The notes: a model not told the origin generated them from the letters alone. Shown: positions 35,505-44,395, counted from the first letter of the stretch. The stretch is 47,545 bases of DNA from Sphingobium cupriresistens (GCF_004152865.1 NZ_SEOO01000029.1:1-47545), one strand, 5' to 3'. Numbers and translations are program-made.

Positions 35505-36692
35505 TTGACGCTAGGGAATCCTGATAAGGTGGCGGGGCAGATCGACAGGATAGTGGACCCGGATGCCGGGTGGAGCCTGCCCGCATGGACCTATAGCGAT
35601 CCTGAATTTTTCGCGGTCGAGGTGGAGCGGATCTTCCGCCCGGCCTGGCAGATCGTCTGCCACCGGAGCGACATTCCCACCCCCGGCGATTTCCACACGC
35701 TCGATATGATCGACGAGAGCGTGATCGTGATCCGCGGCGACGATGGGGCCGTGCGCGCCTTCACCAATGTCTGCCGCCATCGCGGGGCGCGGATCGTGGA
35801 CGGCTCCAGCGGATGCGCGAAGAAGTTGGTCTGCCCCTATCATGGCTGGACCTATGAGACGGACGGGCGGCTGACCGGCGTGCCGATGAAGGCCAGCTAT
35901 GGCGCGGGGTTCGCGATGGCGGACCATGGGCTGGCGGCGGTCGATGTGGAGTGCTGGCAGGGCTTCCTGTTCGTGCGGCTGGCGAATGATGGCGGGCCGT
36001 CGGTGGCGCAGATGATGGCGCCTTATATGGAGGAGATCGCCGCCTATCGGTTCGAGGATATGCGGGCGCTGGGGCGGGTGACGTTGCGGCCGCGATCGGT
36101 GAACTGGAAGAATATCGGCGACAATTATTCGGACGGGCTGCATATTGCGGTCGCGCATCCGGGCCTCAAGCGGCTGATGGGCGATGGCTATGGCGTGGAA
36201 GCGTCGCGCCATGTCGACAAGATGTGGGGGCCGATAGTGGACCGGCCGTCGGCCAACCTGACCGAGCGCGCCTATCAGCATTTCCTGCCCCATGTGCCGC
36301 ATCTGGCGCCCGGACGGCAAAGGCTGTGGACCTATTATAAGCTATGGCCCAATTTCGCGTTCGACATCTATCCCGACCAGGTGGATTTCATGGCCTGGCT
36401 GCCGGTGTCGCCGACGCAGACGCTGATCCGGGAGATCAGCTATGCGCTGCCCGATGATCGGCGCGATATGAACGCGGCGCGCTATCTCAACTGGCGGATC
36501 AACCGGCAGGTCAATGCCGAGGATACGGACCTGGTCGCGCGGGTGCAGGCTGGGATGGCGTCGGCCAGCTTCACCGTCGGGCCATTGAGCGAGCGGGAAG
36601 TGGCGTTGCGGCATTTTTGCGGGCGGGTGCGCGATGTGATCCCGCAGGCGCGGCTGCACCGCGCACCGGGGATGGGGTGGAGCAAGGCATGA
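35505..36692 (+). CDS. Rieske non-haem iron oxygenase, alpha subunit
   Basis: Protein of 395 residues. The Rieske [2Fe-2S] ligands are Cys90, His92, Cys110 and His113 (VCRHRGA ... VCPYHGW). The mononuclear iron region is NWKNIGDNYSDGLHIAVAH (199-218) with His213 and His218 as ligands, and Asp210 as the likely bridging acid. It hydroxylates or demethylates a small substrate using electrons from a partner reductase not found here. The start is uncertain: TTG 35505 or GTG 35529, neither with a good Shine-Dalgarno. The stop overlaps the PYROXD2-like flavoprotein gene by four bases, so the two work together. Confidence 0.88.
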   Translation: MTLGNPDKVAGQIDRIVDPDAGWSLPAWTYSDPEFFAVEVERIFRPAWQIVCHRSDIPTPGDFHTLDMIDESVIVIRGDDGAVRAFTNVCRHRGARIVDGSSGCAKKLVCPYHGWTYETDGRLTGVPMKASYGAGFAMADHGLAAVDVECWQGFLFVRLANDGGPSVAQMMAPYMEEIAAYRFEDMRALGRVTLRPRSVNWKNIGDNYSDGLHIAVAHPGLKRLMGDGYGVEASRHVDKMWGPIVDRPSANLTERAYQHFLPHVPHLAPGRQRLWTYYKLWPNFAFDIYPDQVDFMAWLPVSPTQTLIREISYALPDDRRDMNAARYLNWRINRQVNAEDTDLVARVQAGMASASFTVGPLSEREVALRHFCGRVRDVIPQARLHRAPGMGWSKA

Positions 36693-38299
36693 CGAAATCC
36701 TACGACGCCGTCATTATCGGGGGCGGGCATAATGGGCTGGTCTGCGCCTTCTATCTGGCGCGGGCGGGCTATAAGGTCCGCATATTGGAGCGGCGCGCTG
36801 TCGTGGGCGGGGCGGCGGTGACGGAGGAATTTCATCCCGGCTTCCGCAATTCCACCGCCAGCTATACGGTCAGCCTGCTCAATCCCAAGGTCATCCGCGA
36901 CATGCAACTGGCGGATCACGGCTATCGCGTGATCGAGCGGCCGATCAGCAATTTCCTGCCCCAGCCCGATGGCGGTTATTTGAAGCTGGGCGGTGGGCTG
37001 GAGCGGACGCAGGCGGAGTTCGCCAAGTTCAGCGCGCCGGATGCGGTCGCCCTGCCCGCTTATTATGACGCGCTGGAGGTGGTGGCCGATGTGCTGCGCG
37101 ACCTGGTGCTGAAAAGCCCGCCCAATGTCGGTGATGGGCTGACCATGATCGTCGAGGCGCTGAAGCAGGGTCGGCGGGTCGCGGGGTTGGGGCTGGAACA
37201 GCAGCGCGATGTGCTGGACCTGTTCATCAAGTCGGCGCGCAGCTTCCTCGACGGCTGGTTCGAGAGCGACGCGGTGAAGGCGGCGTTCGGCTTCGATGCG
37301 GTGGTCGGCAATTACGCCAGCCCCGATACGCCGGGCAGCGCCTATGTCCTGTTGCACCATGTGTTCGGCGAGGTGAACGGCAAGAAGGGCGCCTGGGGTC
37401 ATGCGGTCGGCGGCATGGGCGCGATCACGCAGATCATGGCCAAGGTCGTGACCGCCATGGGCGTGGAGATCAGCCTGGAGGCGCCGGTCGAGATGGTGCT
37501 GGTGGATGGCGCGCGCGCGGTCGGTGTGCGGCTGGAGAGCGGCGAAGAGGTGATCGGCGGCGCGGTGATCGCCAATGTCGGGCCGAAACTGCTCTATGAG
37601 CGGATGATCCGGCCAAGCGACCTGCCGGCCGATTTTACGAAGCGGATCAAGGCGTTCAAGGCGGGATCGGGGACGTTCCGCATGAATGTGGCGCTGGACG
37701 CCCTGCCCGACTTCATCTGCCTGCCAGGCGTGGGGGAGCATCACCAGTCGGGGATCATCATCGCGCCGACGCTGGACTATATGGACCGCGCCTTCATGGA
37801 CGCCAAGCGCTACGGCTGGTCGAAGGCGCCGATCGTGGAGATGCTGATCCCGTCCACGATCGACGATACACTCGCGCCGGAGGGGTGCCATGTGGCGAGC
37901 CTGTTCTGCCAGCAATTCGCGCCGGAACTGCCGGATGGGCGTTCGTGGGACGACGAGCGGGAGGCGGCGGCGGATGCTATTATCGCGACGGTGGAGGCGG
38001 CCGCGCCAGGCTTCGCCAGGAGCGTGATCGCGCGACAGATCCATTCGCCACTCGACCTGGAGCGCAAATTCGGGCTGGTCGGCGGCGACATCATGCATGG
38101 CAATCTGACGCTGGACCAGATGTGGGCGGCGCGGCCGGTGCTGGGTCATGGGGCGTATCGCGGGCCGGTGAAGGGGCTGTATATGTGCGGCGCGGGGACG
38201 CATCCGGGCGGCGGCGTGACCGGCGCGCCGGGGCATAATGCAGCGCGCGCGGTGTTGCGGGACGGGACGCTCATCGGGAAATGGCGCGGCCGGGCATAA
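36689..38299 (+). CDS. PYROXD2/phytoene-desaturase-like FAD oxidoreductase
   Basis: Protein of 536 residues with an N-terminal FAD-binding signature ([38 protein letters not shown] at 11-16) and the C-terminal [24 protein letters not shown] that closes the FAD site. It fits the PYROXD2/CrtI-like amine-oxidase group, which oxidises or isomerises lipophilic substrates. The ATG at 36689 overlaps the Rieske stop (ATGA). The pair probably acts one after the other on the same compound; the identity of that compound is not visible. Confidence 0.88.
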   Translation: MTKSYDAVIIGGGHNGLVCAFYLARAGYKVRILERRAVVGGAAVTEEFHPGFRNSTASYTVSLLNPKVIRDMQLADHGYRVIERPISNFLPQPDGGYLKLGGGLERTQAEFAKFSAPDAVALPAYYDALEVVADVLRDLVLKSPPNVGDGLTMIVEALKQGRRVAGLGLEQQRDVLDLFIKSARSFLDGWFESDAVKAAFGFDAVVGNYASPDTPGSAYVLLHHVFGEVNGKKGAWGHAVGGMGAITQIMAKVVTAMGVEISLEAPVEMVLVDGARAVGVRLESGEEVIGGAVIANVGPKLLYERMIRPSDLPADFTKRIKAFKAGSGTFRMNVALDALPDFICLPGVGEHHQSGIIIAPTLDYMDRAFMDAKRYGWSKAPIVEMLIPSTIDDTLAPEGCHVASLFCQQFAPELPDGRSWDDEREAAADAIIATVEAAAPGFARSVIARQIHSPLDLERKFGLVGGDIMHGNLTLDQMWAARPVLGHGAYRGPVKGLYMCGAGTHPGGGVTGAPGHNAARAVLRDGTLIGKWRGRA

Positions 38300-38352
38300 G
38301 CGCGCCATCGACGCCTTGCCCTCCCCGGCCTGCTTCCCTAAAGCACCGGTTC

Positions 38353-39348
38353 ATGCCCGACATCTTCATACCCGACGCCACCCCCGACCTGACAGGCCGG
38401 GCGTTGTTTCCGCACAAGCATCTTCTGTCGATCGCGGACCTGAAACCCTGGGAAATCCGCTTCCTGCTGGATGAGGCGGAGCATTGGGCGCAGACGAACA
38501 AGGGCCAGGCGCGCAAGCATGACGGACGGCTGGCGGGGATGACGCAGATCAACGCCTTTTTCGAGAATAGCACGCGCACATTGTTGTCGTTCGAAATTGC
38601 GGGAAAGCGGCTGGGCGCGGATGTCGTCAACATGGCGGCGGCCACGTCGAGCGTGAAGAAGGGCGAGACGCTGATCGACACGGCGATGACGCTGAACGCC
38701 ATGGCGGCCGATGTGATCGTGATCCGCCATGCGAATTCGGGCGCGGTGCGGTTGATTGCGGACAAGGTGGATTGTCCGGTGCTGAACGCCGGCGATGGAT
38801 GGCACCAGCATCCCACGCAAGCGCTGCTCGACGCGCTGACGATCCGGCGGCGCAAGGGCGGGTTCGAGGGGCTGGTGGTCGCGATCTGCGGCGATGTGCT
38901 GCATAGCCGGGTGGCGCGGTCGAACATGCTGTGCCTGGCAGCGCTGGGCGCGCAGGTGCGGGCGGTGGCGCCGCCGACGCTGTTGCCGCCGGAGGTGGAG
39001 TTGCTGGGGGCGACGCCCTTTACGCGGATGGACGAGGGGCTGGACGGGGCCGACGTGGTGATGATGTTGCGGTTGCAGAATGAGCGGATGGACGGGGCGT
39101 TCATCCCCTCTCCGCGCGAATATCATGCGCTGTACGGGCTGACGCCGGAGCGGCTGGCGCTGGCCAAATCCGACGCGCTGGTGATGCATCCAGGGCCGAT
39201 GAACCGGGGCGTGGAGATCAGCAGTTCGGTGGCCGACGATCCCGATCGGTCGGCGATCACCGAACAGGTTGCGATGGGCGTGGCGGTGCGCATGGCGTGC
39301 CTAGACGTGCTGACCCGCAGGGCGCGCGGTGTGGAGGGATGGGCATGA
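38353..39348 (+). CDS. pyrB: Aspartate carbamoyltransferase, catalytic subunit
   Basis: Protein of 331 residues making carbamoyl-aspartate from carbamoyl phosphate and aspartate, the committed step of pyrimidine synthesis. The carbamoyl-phosphate loop [13 protein letters not shown] (Ser73-Thr76), the [12 protein letters not shown] segment, the [13 protein letters not shown] turn and [12 protein letters not shown] are all present. ATG 38353 is chosen over a start overlapping the preceding gene. It is followed by a dihydroorotase-like gene, as in organisms where the two proteins form a complex. Confidence 0.96.
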   Translation: MPDIFIPDATPDLTGRALFPHKHLLSIADLKPWEIRFLLDEAEHWAQTNKGQARKHDGRLAGMTQINAFFENSTRTLLSFEIAGKRLGADVVNMAAATSSVKKGETLIDTAMTLNAMAADVIVIRHANSGAVRLIADKVDCPVLNAGDGWHQHPTQALLDALTIRRRKGGFEGLVVAICGDVLHSRVARSNMLCLAALGAQVRAVAPPTLLPPEVELLGATPFTRMDEGLDGADVVMMLRLQNERMDGAFIPSPREYHALYGLTPERLALAKSDALVMHPGPMNRGVEISSSVADDPDRSAITEQVAMGVAVRMACLDVLTRRARGVEGWA

Positions 39349-39363
39349 GCCTGTTTCCAGCAT

Positions 39364-39455
39364 CCGTTCAGGCTGAACCTGTTGAAGCCCTGCTCTTCTC
39401 ATGCGCGCAACGGTCAAAGGAAAGAATGGCCCGTCGACAGGTTCAGGGCGAACGG
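39364..39455. repeat. Interspersed repeat with inverted arms between pyrB and pyrC-like gene
   Basis: CCGTTC followed by GGCTGAACCTGTTGA (from 39364) faces CGACAGGTTCAGGGCGAACGG (ending 39455), with about 45 bases between the arms. This is the widespread sphingomonad sequence family built on CCTGTCGA and GGGCGAACGG. It lies inside the pyrB to pyrC-like transcript and may reduce read-through. Confidence 0.65.
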
Positions 39456-39471
39456 ATTGGGAGCATAGCCC

Positions 39472-40695
39472 ATGACTAAGATCGCCATCATCAACGGCAA
39501 GCTGGCCGATCCCGCGGGTGACGCCCTGACGCCGGGCGTCGTGTTGATCGAGGGCGACCGGATCGTCGCGGCGGGCGATGTCGCGGTGCCGGACGACGCG
39601 CAGCGGGTCGATGCGCAGGGGCTGGTGGTCGCGCCGGGCCTGATCGATCTGGGCGTGTTCGCCACCGACAAGCCGGCCTTTCATTTCGGCGGGATCACGC
39701 GCGCGGCGCTGATGCCAGACCAGCGCGCGCCGCTGGACGAGGTGGGCCTCATCCGCGAAGCGACGCGGGCGGGCAAGCCCGATTTTTGGGTCCATCCGAT
39801 CGCGGCGGCGACGCGCGGGTTGCAGGGCGCCGAAATGGCCGAAATGGGCCTGATGCAGATGGCGGGCGCGAAGGCGGTCGGCACGGGCCGCCAGTGGATC
39901 GCCGATTCAGGCGTGATGCTGCGCGTGCTCTCCTACGCCAGCGGCCTGGGACTGACCGTCATCGCCCATGCCGAAGATGGCGGGCTGACGGCAAAGGCGG
40001 TGGCGACCAGCGGCGAGACGGCGACGCGGCTGGGCCTGCCCCACGCGCCAGCCTGCGCCGAAGCGATGGGAATCGCGCGCGACATCATGCTGGCGCGCGA
40101 AGCGGGCGCAGCGATCCATTTCCGGCTGGTGACGACCAAGGCGGGTTTCGATTGCATCCGCGCCGCCAAGGCGGAGGGGCTGAAGGTCACCTGCGGCATC
40201 AGCCCGGCCTATCTCTATCTCAACGACCAGGCGGTGACAGATTTCCGGACCTTTGCGCGACTTTCCCCGCCGCTGCGGGATGAGAGCGACCGGCAGGCCT
40301 GCCTTGCAGCGGTGGCCGACGGGACGGTGGACGTCATCACATCCAGCCACGACCCGCGCGGGCCGGAGGACAAGCGCCTGCCCTTCGCCGACGCCTCGCC
40401 CGGCATGGCGGGGGCGGAGACGCTGCTGGCGCTGTCGCTCAACCTGGTGCGCGACGGGCAGGTGACGATCAACCGGCTGATGACATTGCTGTCGGCCAAT
40501 CCGGCGACGATTTTGGGCGTCGATGCGGGCGGCTTTGCGGCCGGAAGCGCGGCGGACCTGATCTTCGTCGATCCCGATGCGCCGTGGATCGTCGATTCGG
40601 CCAAGATGGCGGCGGCGGCGGGCAACACGCCGTTCGACCGCCTGCCTGTCCAGGGCCGCGCGCGGCGGATCATGAAGGGCGGCTTTTTCCTTTAG
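39472..40695 (+). CDS. Dihydroorotase-like protein lacking metal ligands (PyrC' type)
   Basis: Protein of 407 residues of the class I dihydroorotase family, aligned end to end (start IINGKLADPAG, end FDRLPVQGRARRIMKGGFFL). Yet the metal-binding DxHxH is DLGVF here (59-63; Gly61 and Phe63 replace the two His), the later HxxHVST is IHFRLVTT (His to Arg218), and TDHAP is SSHDPR (291-296). Only His166 (HAEDGG) remains. It is therefore probably not an active dihydroorotase but a structural partner of PyrB, like PyrC' of Pseudomonas. GGGAG stands before the ATG. An active enzyme should be encoded elsewhere. Confidence 0.88.
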   Translation: MTKIAIINGKLADPAGDALTPGVVLIEGDRIVAAGDVAVPDDAQRVDAQGLVVAPGLIDLGVFATDKPAFHFGGITRAALMPDQRAPLDEVGLIREATRAGKPDFWVHPIAAATRGLQGAEMAEMGLMQMAGAKAVGTGRQWIADSGVMLRVLSYASGLGLTVIAHAEDGGLTAKAVATSGETATRLGLPHAPACAEAMGIARDIMLAREAGAAIHFRLVTTKAGFDCIRAAKAEGLKVTCGISPAYLYLNDQAVTDFRTFARLSPPLRDESDRQACLAAVADGTVDVITSSHDPRGPEDKRLPFADASPGMAGAETLLALSLNLVRDGQVTINRLMTLLSANPATILGVDAGGFAAGSAADLIFVDPDAPWIVDSAKMAAAAGNTPFDRLPVQGRARRIMKGGFFL

Positions 40696-40758
40696 CCCAG
40701 TTGAGGGAACCACCCTCCCCCTCACGCGCTTGCCTTTCAAGACCAGCAGGGGACACGG

Positions 40759-41676
40759 ATGACGCAGAGAGTGGCGCAGCAGGTGCATGTGGATGCGCCG
40801 TGGAAGATACCGCCGCGGGCGTGGTGGGAAATATTGAAGCGCGTTTATACCGCGTTGTCGGCCAACCATATCGGTCTGCTGGCGGCGGGCGTCGCCTATT
40901 ACGCTTTTCTGTCGATCGCGCCCCTGCTGGCGGCGGTGGTGCTCACATACGGCCTGGTCGGCGATCCCGCGATCGTCAGTCGGCATATGCAAGCCATCAT
41001 CACCGTGGTGCCGGCCGATGCCGCCGGGCTGATCAACGACCAGTTGCTGGGCGTCGTTAGTACCCGAAAACCCGCCATCGGGTTCGGGCTGTTGCTGGCG
41101 CTGGCGATCGCCGTCTATGGCGCGACGCGGGCGGCGTCGGCGATCATGGAGGCGCTCAACATCGTCTACGGGCAGAAGGAAGGGCGCAACATCTTCCGCT
41201 TCTATCGCACGTCGATGGGGATCACCTTTTCCGCCGTGCTGGTCGTGGTGGCGGGTGTGTTCACGGCGACGATCATCGGCCTGTTGCAGGATTTCCTGAC
41301 CAATTGGGGACCGGGCGTGCTGTTTGCCATCAAGGCGACGACATGGGTGTGCGCGGGTTTGCTGGCCAGCGTCATCTTCGGACTGATCTACCGCTTCGGC
41401 CCCAACCGACGCCATGCGCAATGGCAGTGGCTGACCGTCGGCTCTGTGTCGGCGACGCTATTCTGGCTGGTCGCGACGCTCGGCGTGTCCTTCTACGTGT
41501 CCACCTTCGGCAATTACAACAAGACCTACGGGTCGCTGGGCGCGGTGGTGGTGCTGCAATTATGGCTCTTCGTATCGGCCTATATCGTGTTGCTGGGCGC
41601 GCAGATCAACGCGGAAGCCGAACGCCAGACCAGCGCCGACACCAGCGTCGCGCCGCAAGACGCAAAAGCGGCATAA
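40759..41676 (+). CDS. YihY/BrkB family membrane protein
   Basis: Inner-membrane protein of 305 residues with six helices. Family marks are NHIGLLAAGVAYYAFLSIAPLLAAVVLTYGLVGD near the start, ALNIVYGQKEGRNIFRFYRTSMGI in the middle, and YNKTYGSLGAVVVLQLWLFVSAYIVLLGAQINAEAERQ at the end. The family was once called ribonuclease BN in error; its function is unknown. The tail after residue 290 is soluble. GCAGGGGAC stands before the ATG. It ends 62 bases before tRNA-Trp. Confidence 0.92.
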   Translation: MTQRVAQQVHVDAPWKIPPRAWWEILKRVYTALSANHIGLLAAGVAYYAFLSIAPLLAAVVLTYGLVGDPAIVSRHMQAIITVVPADAAGLINDQLLGVVSTRKPAIGFGLLLALAIAVYGATRAASAIMEALNIVYGQKEGRNIFRFYRTSMGITFSAVLVVVAGVFTATIIGLLQDFLTNWGPGVLFAIKATTWVCAGLLASVIFGLIYRFGPNRRHAQWQWLTVGSVSATLFWLVATLGVSFYVSTFGNYNKTYGSLGAVVVLQLWLFVSAYIVLLGAQINAEAERQTSADTSVAPQDAKAA

Positions 41677-41738
41677 TCGCGCTTGCCCTCCTGTCCTCCC
41701 CACGCTAAAGCGCCCTCCTTCGCTGGCTAGGCCAGTGC

Positions 41739-41814
41739 AGGAGTGTAGCTCAGTTGGTAGAGCGTCGGTCTCCAAAACCGAATGCCGTGGGTTCGAGTCC
41801 CTCCACTCCTGCCA
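41739..41814 (+). tRNA. tRNA-Trp (anticodon CCA)
   Basis: A 76-base cloverleaf starts AGGAGTG and ends CACTCCT plus G and an encoded CCA. The D-arm (GCTCAGTTGGTAGAGC), the anticodon loop CTCCAAA with anticodon CCA, and the T-arm (GTGGGTTCGAGTCCCTC) are clear. Its place before secE and nusG is the classical order in many proteobacteria. Confidence 0.97.
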
Positions 41815-41823
41815 AGCGAACTG

Positions 41824-41857
41824 GCCGCGAAACCTTGAAAATTCAGGGGTTCGCGGC
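41824..41857 (+). other. Hairpin between tRNA-Trp and secE
   Basis: GCCGCGAA (41824-41831) pairs with TTCGCGGC (41850-41857) over eight bases, ten bases past the tRNA CCA end. No U-run follows. It may mark tRNA 3' processing or give partial termination before secE. Confidence 0.5.
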
Positions 41858-42042
41858 TAAGTGCGCTTGGCGATTTCGAGGCGGGCGGAACGTCCGCCGG
41901 TTAAGAAATCGTGGCTGTAAAGGCCGGCGAATTTGGTCGCGGAGCATGTGGCCGCACCCCCGGACGCCAGACAGGGCGGGATCGGGAGGGCGGACTGTTG
42001 CTTCGCGAATTGGTGTTGGTTCGAGACGTGCAGAGGCAGGCG

Positions 42043-42249
42043 ATGGCGAAGGTTTCCCCCGGCGAATTCGTCAATCAGGTGCAGACCGAGGCGAAGAAGA
42101 TCGTGTGGCCCACCGGCCGCGAAACCATGATGACTGGCGTGATGGTCGTCATCATGACGACGCTGCTGGGCCTGTTCTTCTTCGGCATCGACACTTTTTT
42201 CGGCGCGATCGTCCAGTGGTTGCTGGGCGTCGCGGCAGGCCGGGCCTGA
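42043..42249 (+). CDS. secE: Preprotein translocase subunit SecE
   Basis: Protein of 68 residues, the short single-helix form of SecE that clamps SecY in the inner-membrane translocon. The amphipathic part GEFVNQVQTEAKKIVWPTGRET contains the conserved VWP, and one membrane helix follows (about 30-60). Longer starts at 41911 would add unlike residues; ATG 42043 fits the family length of 60-70 and has AGGCAGG before it. It precedes nusG, as is usual. Confidence 0.95.
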   Translation: MAKVSPGEFVNQVQTEAKKIVWPTGRETMMTGVMVVIMTTLLGLFFFGIDTFFGAIVQWLLGVAAGRA

Positions 42250-42256
42250 GTTTTTC

Positions 42257-42314
42257 GCGATTTCCAAGGAAGTCGAACTGGTTTTTTGGTTGCCGCGATT
42301 TCCAGGGAAATCGC
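42257..42314 (+). repeat. Two near-identical short hairpins between secE and nusG
   Basis: CGCGATTTCCAAGGAAGTCG (from 42257) and CGCGATTTCCAGGGAAATCG (from 42294) match in 18 of 20 bases. The second forms a clean stem GCGATTTC / GAAATCGC. Both lie within the secE to nusG spacer, just before the nusG ribosome-binding site. Confidence 0.65.
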
Positions 42315-42338
42315 TAGGCGGGAGTTTGAAGAGGTAAC

Positions 42339-42875
42339 ATGGCGCGCTGGTACATCATCCACGCCTATTCGGGCTTCGAAAACAAGGTCAAGGAATCGAT
42401 CCTGTCCGAAGCCGAGCGCATGGGCCTCTCTCAACTGGTCGAGCAGGTGGAAGTGCCTGTCGAGACGGTGACCGAGGTCAAGCGCGGAAAGAAGGTCCAG
42501 GTCGAACGCAAGTTCATGCCCGGCTATGTCCTCGCCAAGCTGGCGATGAACGACGACATCTATCACCTGGTCAAGAACACGCCCAAGGTGACGGGCTTCC
42601 TGGGTTCGATGGGCAAGCCGCAGGCGATCAGCGAAACCGAAGCCGCCCGCTATTTCGGCGCCCGCAAGGAAGCCGAAGCCGCGCCCAAGCACAAGGTCAG
42701 CGTCGATTACGAAATCGGCGACAGCGTCAAGGTGCTGGACGGTCCCTTCGCCAGCTTCAACGGCGTGGTCGAGGAACTGGATTTCGAGAAGAACCGGGTC
42801 AAGGTGTCGGTGTCGATCTTCGGTCGCGCCACCCCGGTCGAGCTGGATTTCGAGCAGGTCGAACTGTCGAAGTAA
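42339..42875 (+). CDS. nusG: Transcription termination/antitermination protein NusG
   Basis: Protein of 178 residues that binds RNA polymerase and links it to Rho or the ribosome. The NGN domain starts MARWYIIHAYSGFENKVKESI and has FMPGYVLAKLAMNDDIYHLVKNTPKVTGFLG; the KOW domain is near the C-terminus (DSVKVLDGPFASFNGVVEELD). Length is typical. GAAGAGG stands before the ATG. It is encoded between secE and rplK. Confidence 0.97.
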   Translation: MARWYIIHAYSGFENKVKESILSEAERMGLSQLVEQVEVPVETVTEVKRGKKVQVERKFMPGYVLAKLAMNDDIYHLVKNTPKVTGFLGSMGKPQAISETEAARYFGARKEAEAAPKHKVSVDYEIGDSVKVLDGPFASFNGVVEELDFEKNRVKVSVSIFGRATPVELDFEQVELSK

Positions 42876-42914
42876 GAATTTGGCGGCCTTGCTCCGGCAG
42901 GGACGCGAACAGAA

Positions 42915-42934
42915 ATTTCCGGGCGACCGGAAAT
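42915..42934 (+). promoter_or_regulatory. Leader hairpin before rplK, possible L1 autoregulation region
   Basis: ATTTCCGG-GCGA-CCGGAAAT is a perfect eight-base stem with a GNRA loop in the 152-base nusG to rplK spacer. In bacteria the rplKA mRNA leader is bound by its own product L1 through a mimic of the 23S rRNA site, so this leader is the expected place. The hairpin is seen; L1 binding is inference. Confidence 0.45.
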
Positions 42935-43027
42935 GTTGTGCGGGAGGAGGCTTCGGCCCCCGGTTGAACCGCTAAACTTGAACCGGGCGCGCCTTTCGGG
43001 GTGCGTCCAGCAACAGAGTGAGTGACA

Positions 43028-43459
43028 ATGGCCAAGAAGATTACGGGCTATATCAAGCTCCAGGTGCCCGCTGGAGCCGCCAACCCCTCGCCGCCGATCG
43101 GTCCGGCGCTGGGTCAGCGCGGTGTGAACATCATGGAATTCTGCAAGGCGTTCAACGCCTCGACGGACAAGATGGAAAAGGGCACCCCGCTGCCGACCAT
43201 CATCACCGTCTATGCGGACCGCAGCTTCACCTTCACCACGAAGCAGCCGCCGGCCACCTACCTGATCAAGAAGGCGATCAACCTGAAGTCGGGTTCCAAG
43301 GAACCGGGCAAGATCGTCGCCGGCAAGATCACGCGCGCCCAGCTCGCTGAAATCGCGCAGGCCAAGATGGTCGATCTGAACGCGAACGACATCGACGCTG
43401 CAACGAAGATCATCGAAGGCTCCGCTCGCGCGATGGGCCTCGACGTGGTGGAGGGCTAA
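43028..43459 (+). CDS. rplK: 50S ribosomal protein L11
   Basis: Protein of 143 residues, the standard length, that binds the GTPase-associated centre of 23S rRNA. Clear marks are [42 protein letters not shown] and the C-terminal RNA-binding domain ending [17 protein letters not shown] 43028 is chosen; a GTG two codons earlier is less likely. It is followed by rplA after four bases, so the two are one operon. Confidence 0.98.
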   Translation: MAKKITGYIKLQVPAGAANPSPPIGPALGQRGVNIMEFCKAFNASTDKMEKGTPLPTIITVYADRSFTFTTKQPPATYLIKKAINLKSGSKEPGKIVAGKITRAQLAEIAQAKMVDLNANDIDAATKIIEGSARAMGLDVVEG

Positions 43460-43463
43460 GACC

Positions 43464-44162
43464 ATGGCAAAGCTGACCAAGAAGGCGAAGGCTCTGGCCA
43501 CCGCAGTTGACCGTGAAAAGCTGCATGGCGTCGATGAAGCGCTGGGCCTGATCAAGACCCACGCGACAGCCAAGTTCGACGAATCGGTCGAAATCGCGAT
43601 CAACCTGGGCGTCGACCCGCGTCACGCCGACCAGATGGTCCGTGGCGTCGTCACCCTGCCCGCCGGCACCGGCAAGGACGTTCGCGTCGCCGTGTTCGCC
43701 CGCAACGACAAGGCCCAGCAGGCGCTCGACGCCGGCGCCGACATCGTGGGCGCCGAAGACCTGCTGGAATCGATCCAGGCCGGCAACATCGATTTCCAGC
43801 GCGTCATCGCGACGCCGGACATGATGGGCCTGGTCGGTCGCCTGGGTAAGGTGCTTGGCCCCAAGGGCCTGATGCCGAACCCGAAGCTGGGCACCGTGAC
43901 GCCCAACGTCGCCGAAGCCGTGAAGGCCGCCAAGGGTGGCCAGATCGAATTCCGCGTCGAAAAGGCCGGCATCATCCATGCGGGCCTGGGCAAGTCGAGC
44001 TTCACCGCCGAAGACCTTCGCAAGAATTTCGACGCTTTCGTCGATGCGATCGTCAAGGCCAAGCCGTCGGGTTCGAAGGGCAAATATGTTCGCAAGATCG
44101 CCCTGTCGTCCTCGATGGGTCCGGGCGTGAAGGTCGATGTGGCGGAAGTCGCCTCGGTCTGA
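43464..44162 (+). CDS. rplA: 50S ribosomal protein L1
   Basis: Protein of 232 residues of the L1 stalk. Visible are the start [17 protein letters not shown], the [24 protein letters not shown] part, the conserved [16 protein letters not shown] loop, and the C-terminal [26 protein letters not shown]. It follows rplK and ends before a strong terminator. In many bacteria L1 represses this operon. Confidence 0.98.
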   Translation: MAKLTKKAKALATAVDREKLHGVDEALGLIKTHATAKFDESVEIAINLGVDPRHADQMVRGVVTLPAGTGKDVRVAVFARNDKAQQALDAGADIVGAEDLLESIQAGNIDFQRVIATPDMMGLVGRLGKVLGPKGLMPNPKLGTVTPNVAEAVKAAKGGQIEFRVEKAGIIHAGLGKSSFTAEDLRKNFDAFVDAIVKAKPSGSKGKYVRKIALSSSMGPGVKVDVAEVASV

Positions 44163-44185
44163 TTTTTACGCTATACTGTTAAGGC

Positions 44186-44228
44186 AAGCCTCCTTCCGCG
44201 GGAATGCGGGAAGGAGGCTTTCTTATTT
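44186..44228 (+). terminator. Intrinsic terminator after rplA
   Basis: AAGCCTCCTTCC (44186-44197) and GGAAGGAGGCTT (44209-44220) form a perfect 12-base stem followed by TTCTTATTT. It ends the secE-nusG-rplKA transcript or part of it. Confidence 0.92.
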
Positions 44229-44325
44229 GGGGAAGCCGTCAATCGGCGCTTCCCCAACGGAGGTTGGTTTCCAACCTAGAATCGGGGTGTGTGACCTTGC
44301 ACCCCGGACATCCGTATTGCGGATG
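44229..44325 (+). promoter_or_regulatory. Four tandem hairpins in the leader of a DEAD-box helicase gene
   Basis: Four stems follow each other: GGGGAAGC/GCTTCCCC (44229-44255), AGGTTGG/CCAACCT (44261-44277), CGGGGTG/CACCCCG (44283-44306) and CATCCG/CGGATG (44309-44325). All arms are perfectly paired. They lie 70-167 bases before the helicase ATG and directly after the rplA terminator. A structured 5' leader on a helicase mRNA suggests control by RNA folding, for example autoregulation or cold response. Confidence 0.6.
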
Positions 44326-44395
44326 GAAGGCACAGGTCTTGTTGTATCCGTCGGAAGAAGGCGGGTCGCTTTTTATCCGATGGAAAAACAAGAAT

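Noticed and set aside
41754..42317. 187-residue open frame through tRNA-Trp and secE
   Set aside because: It begins inside the tRNA and runs in a different frame from the conserved SecE sequence.
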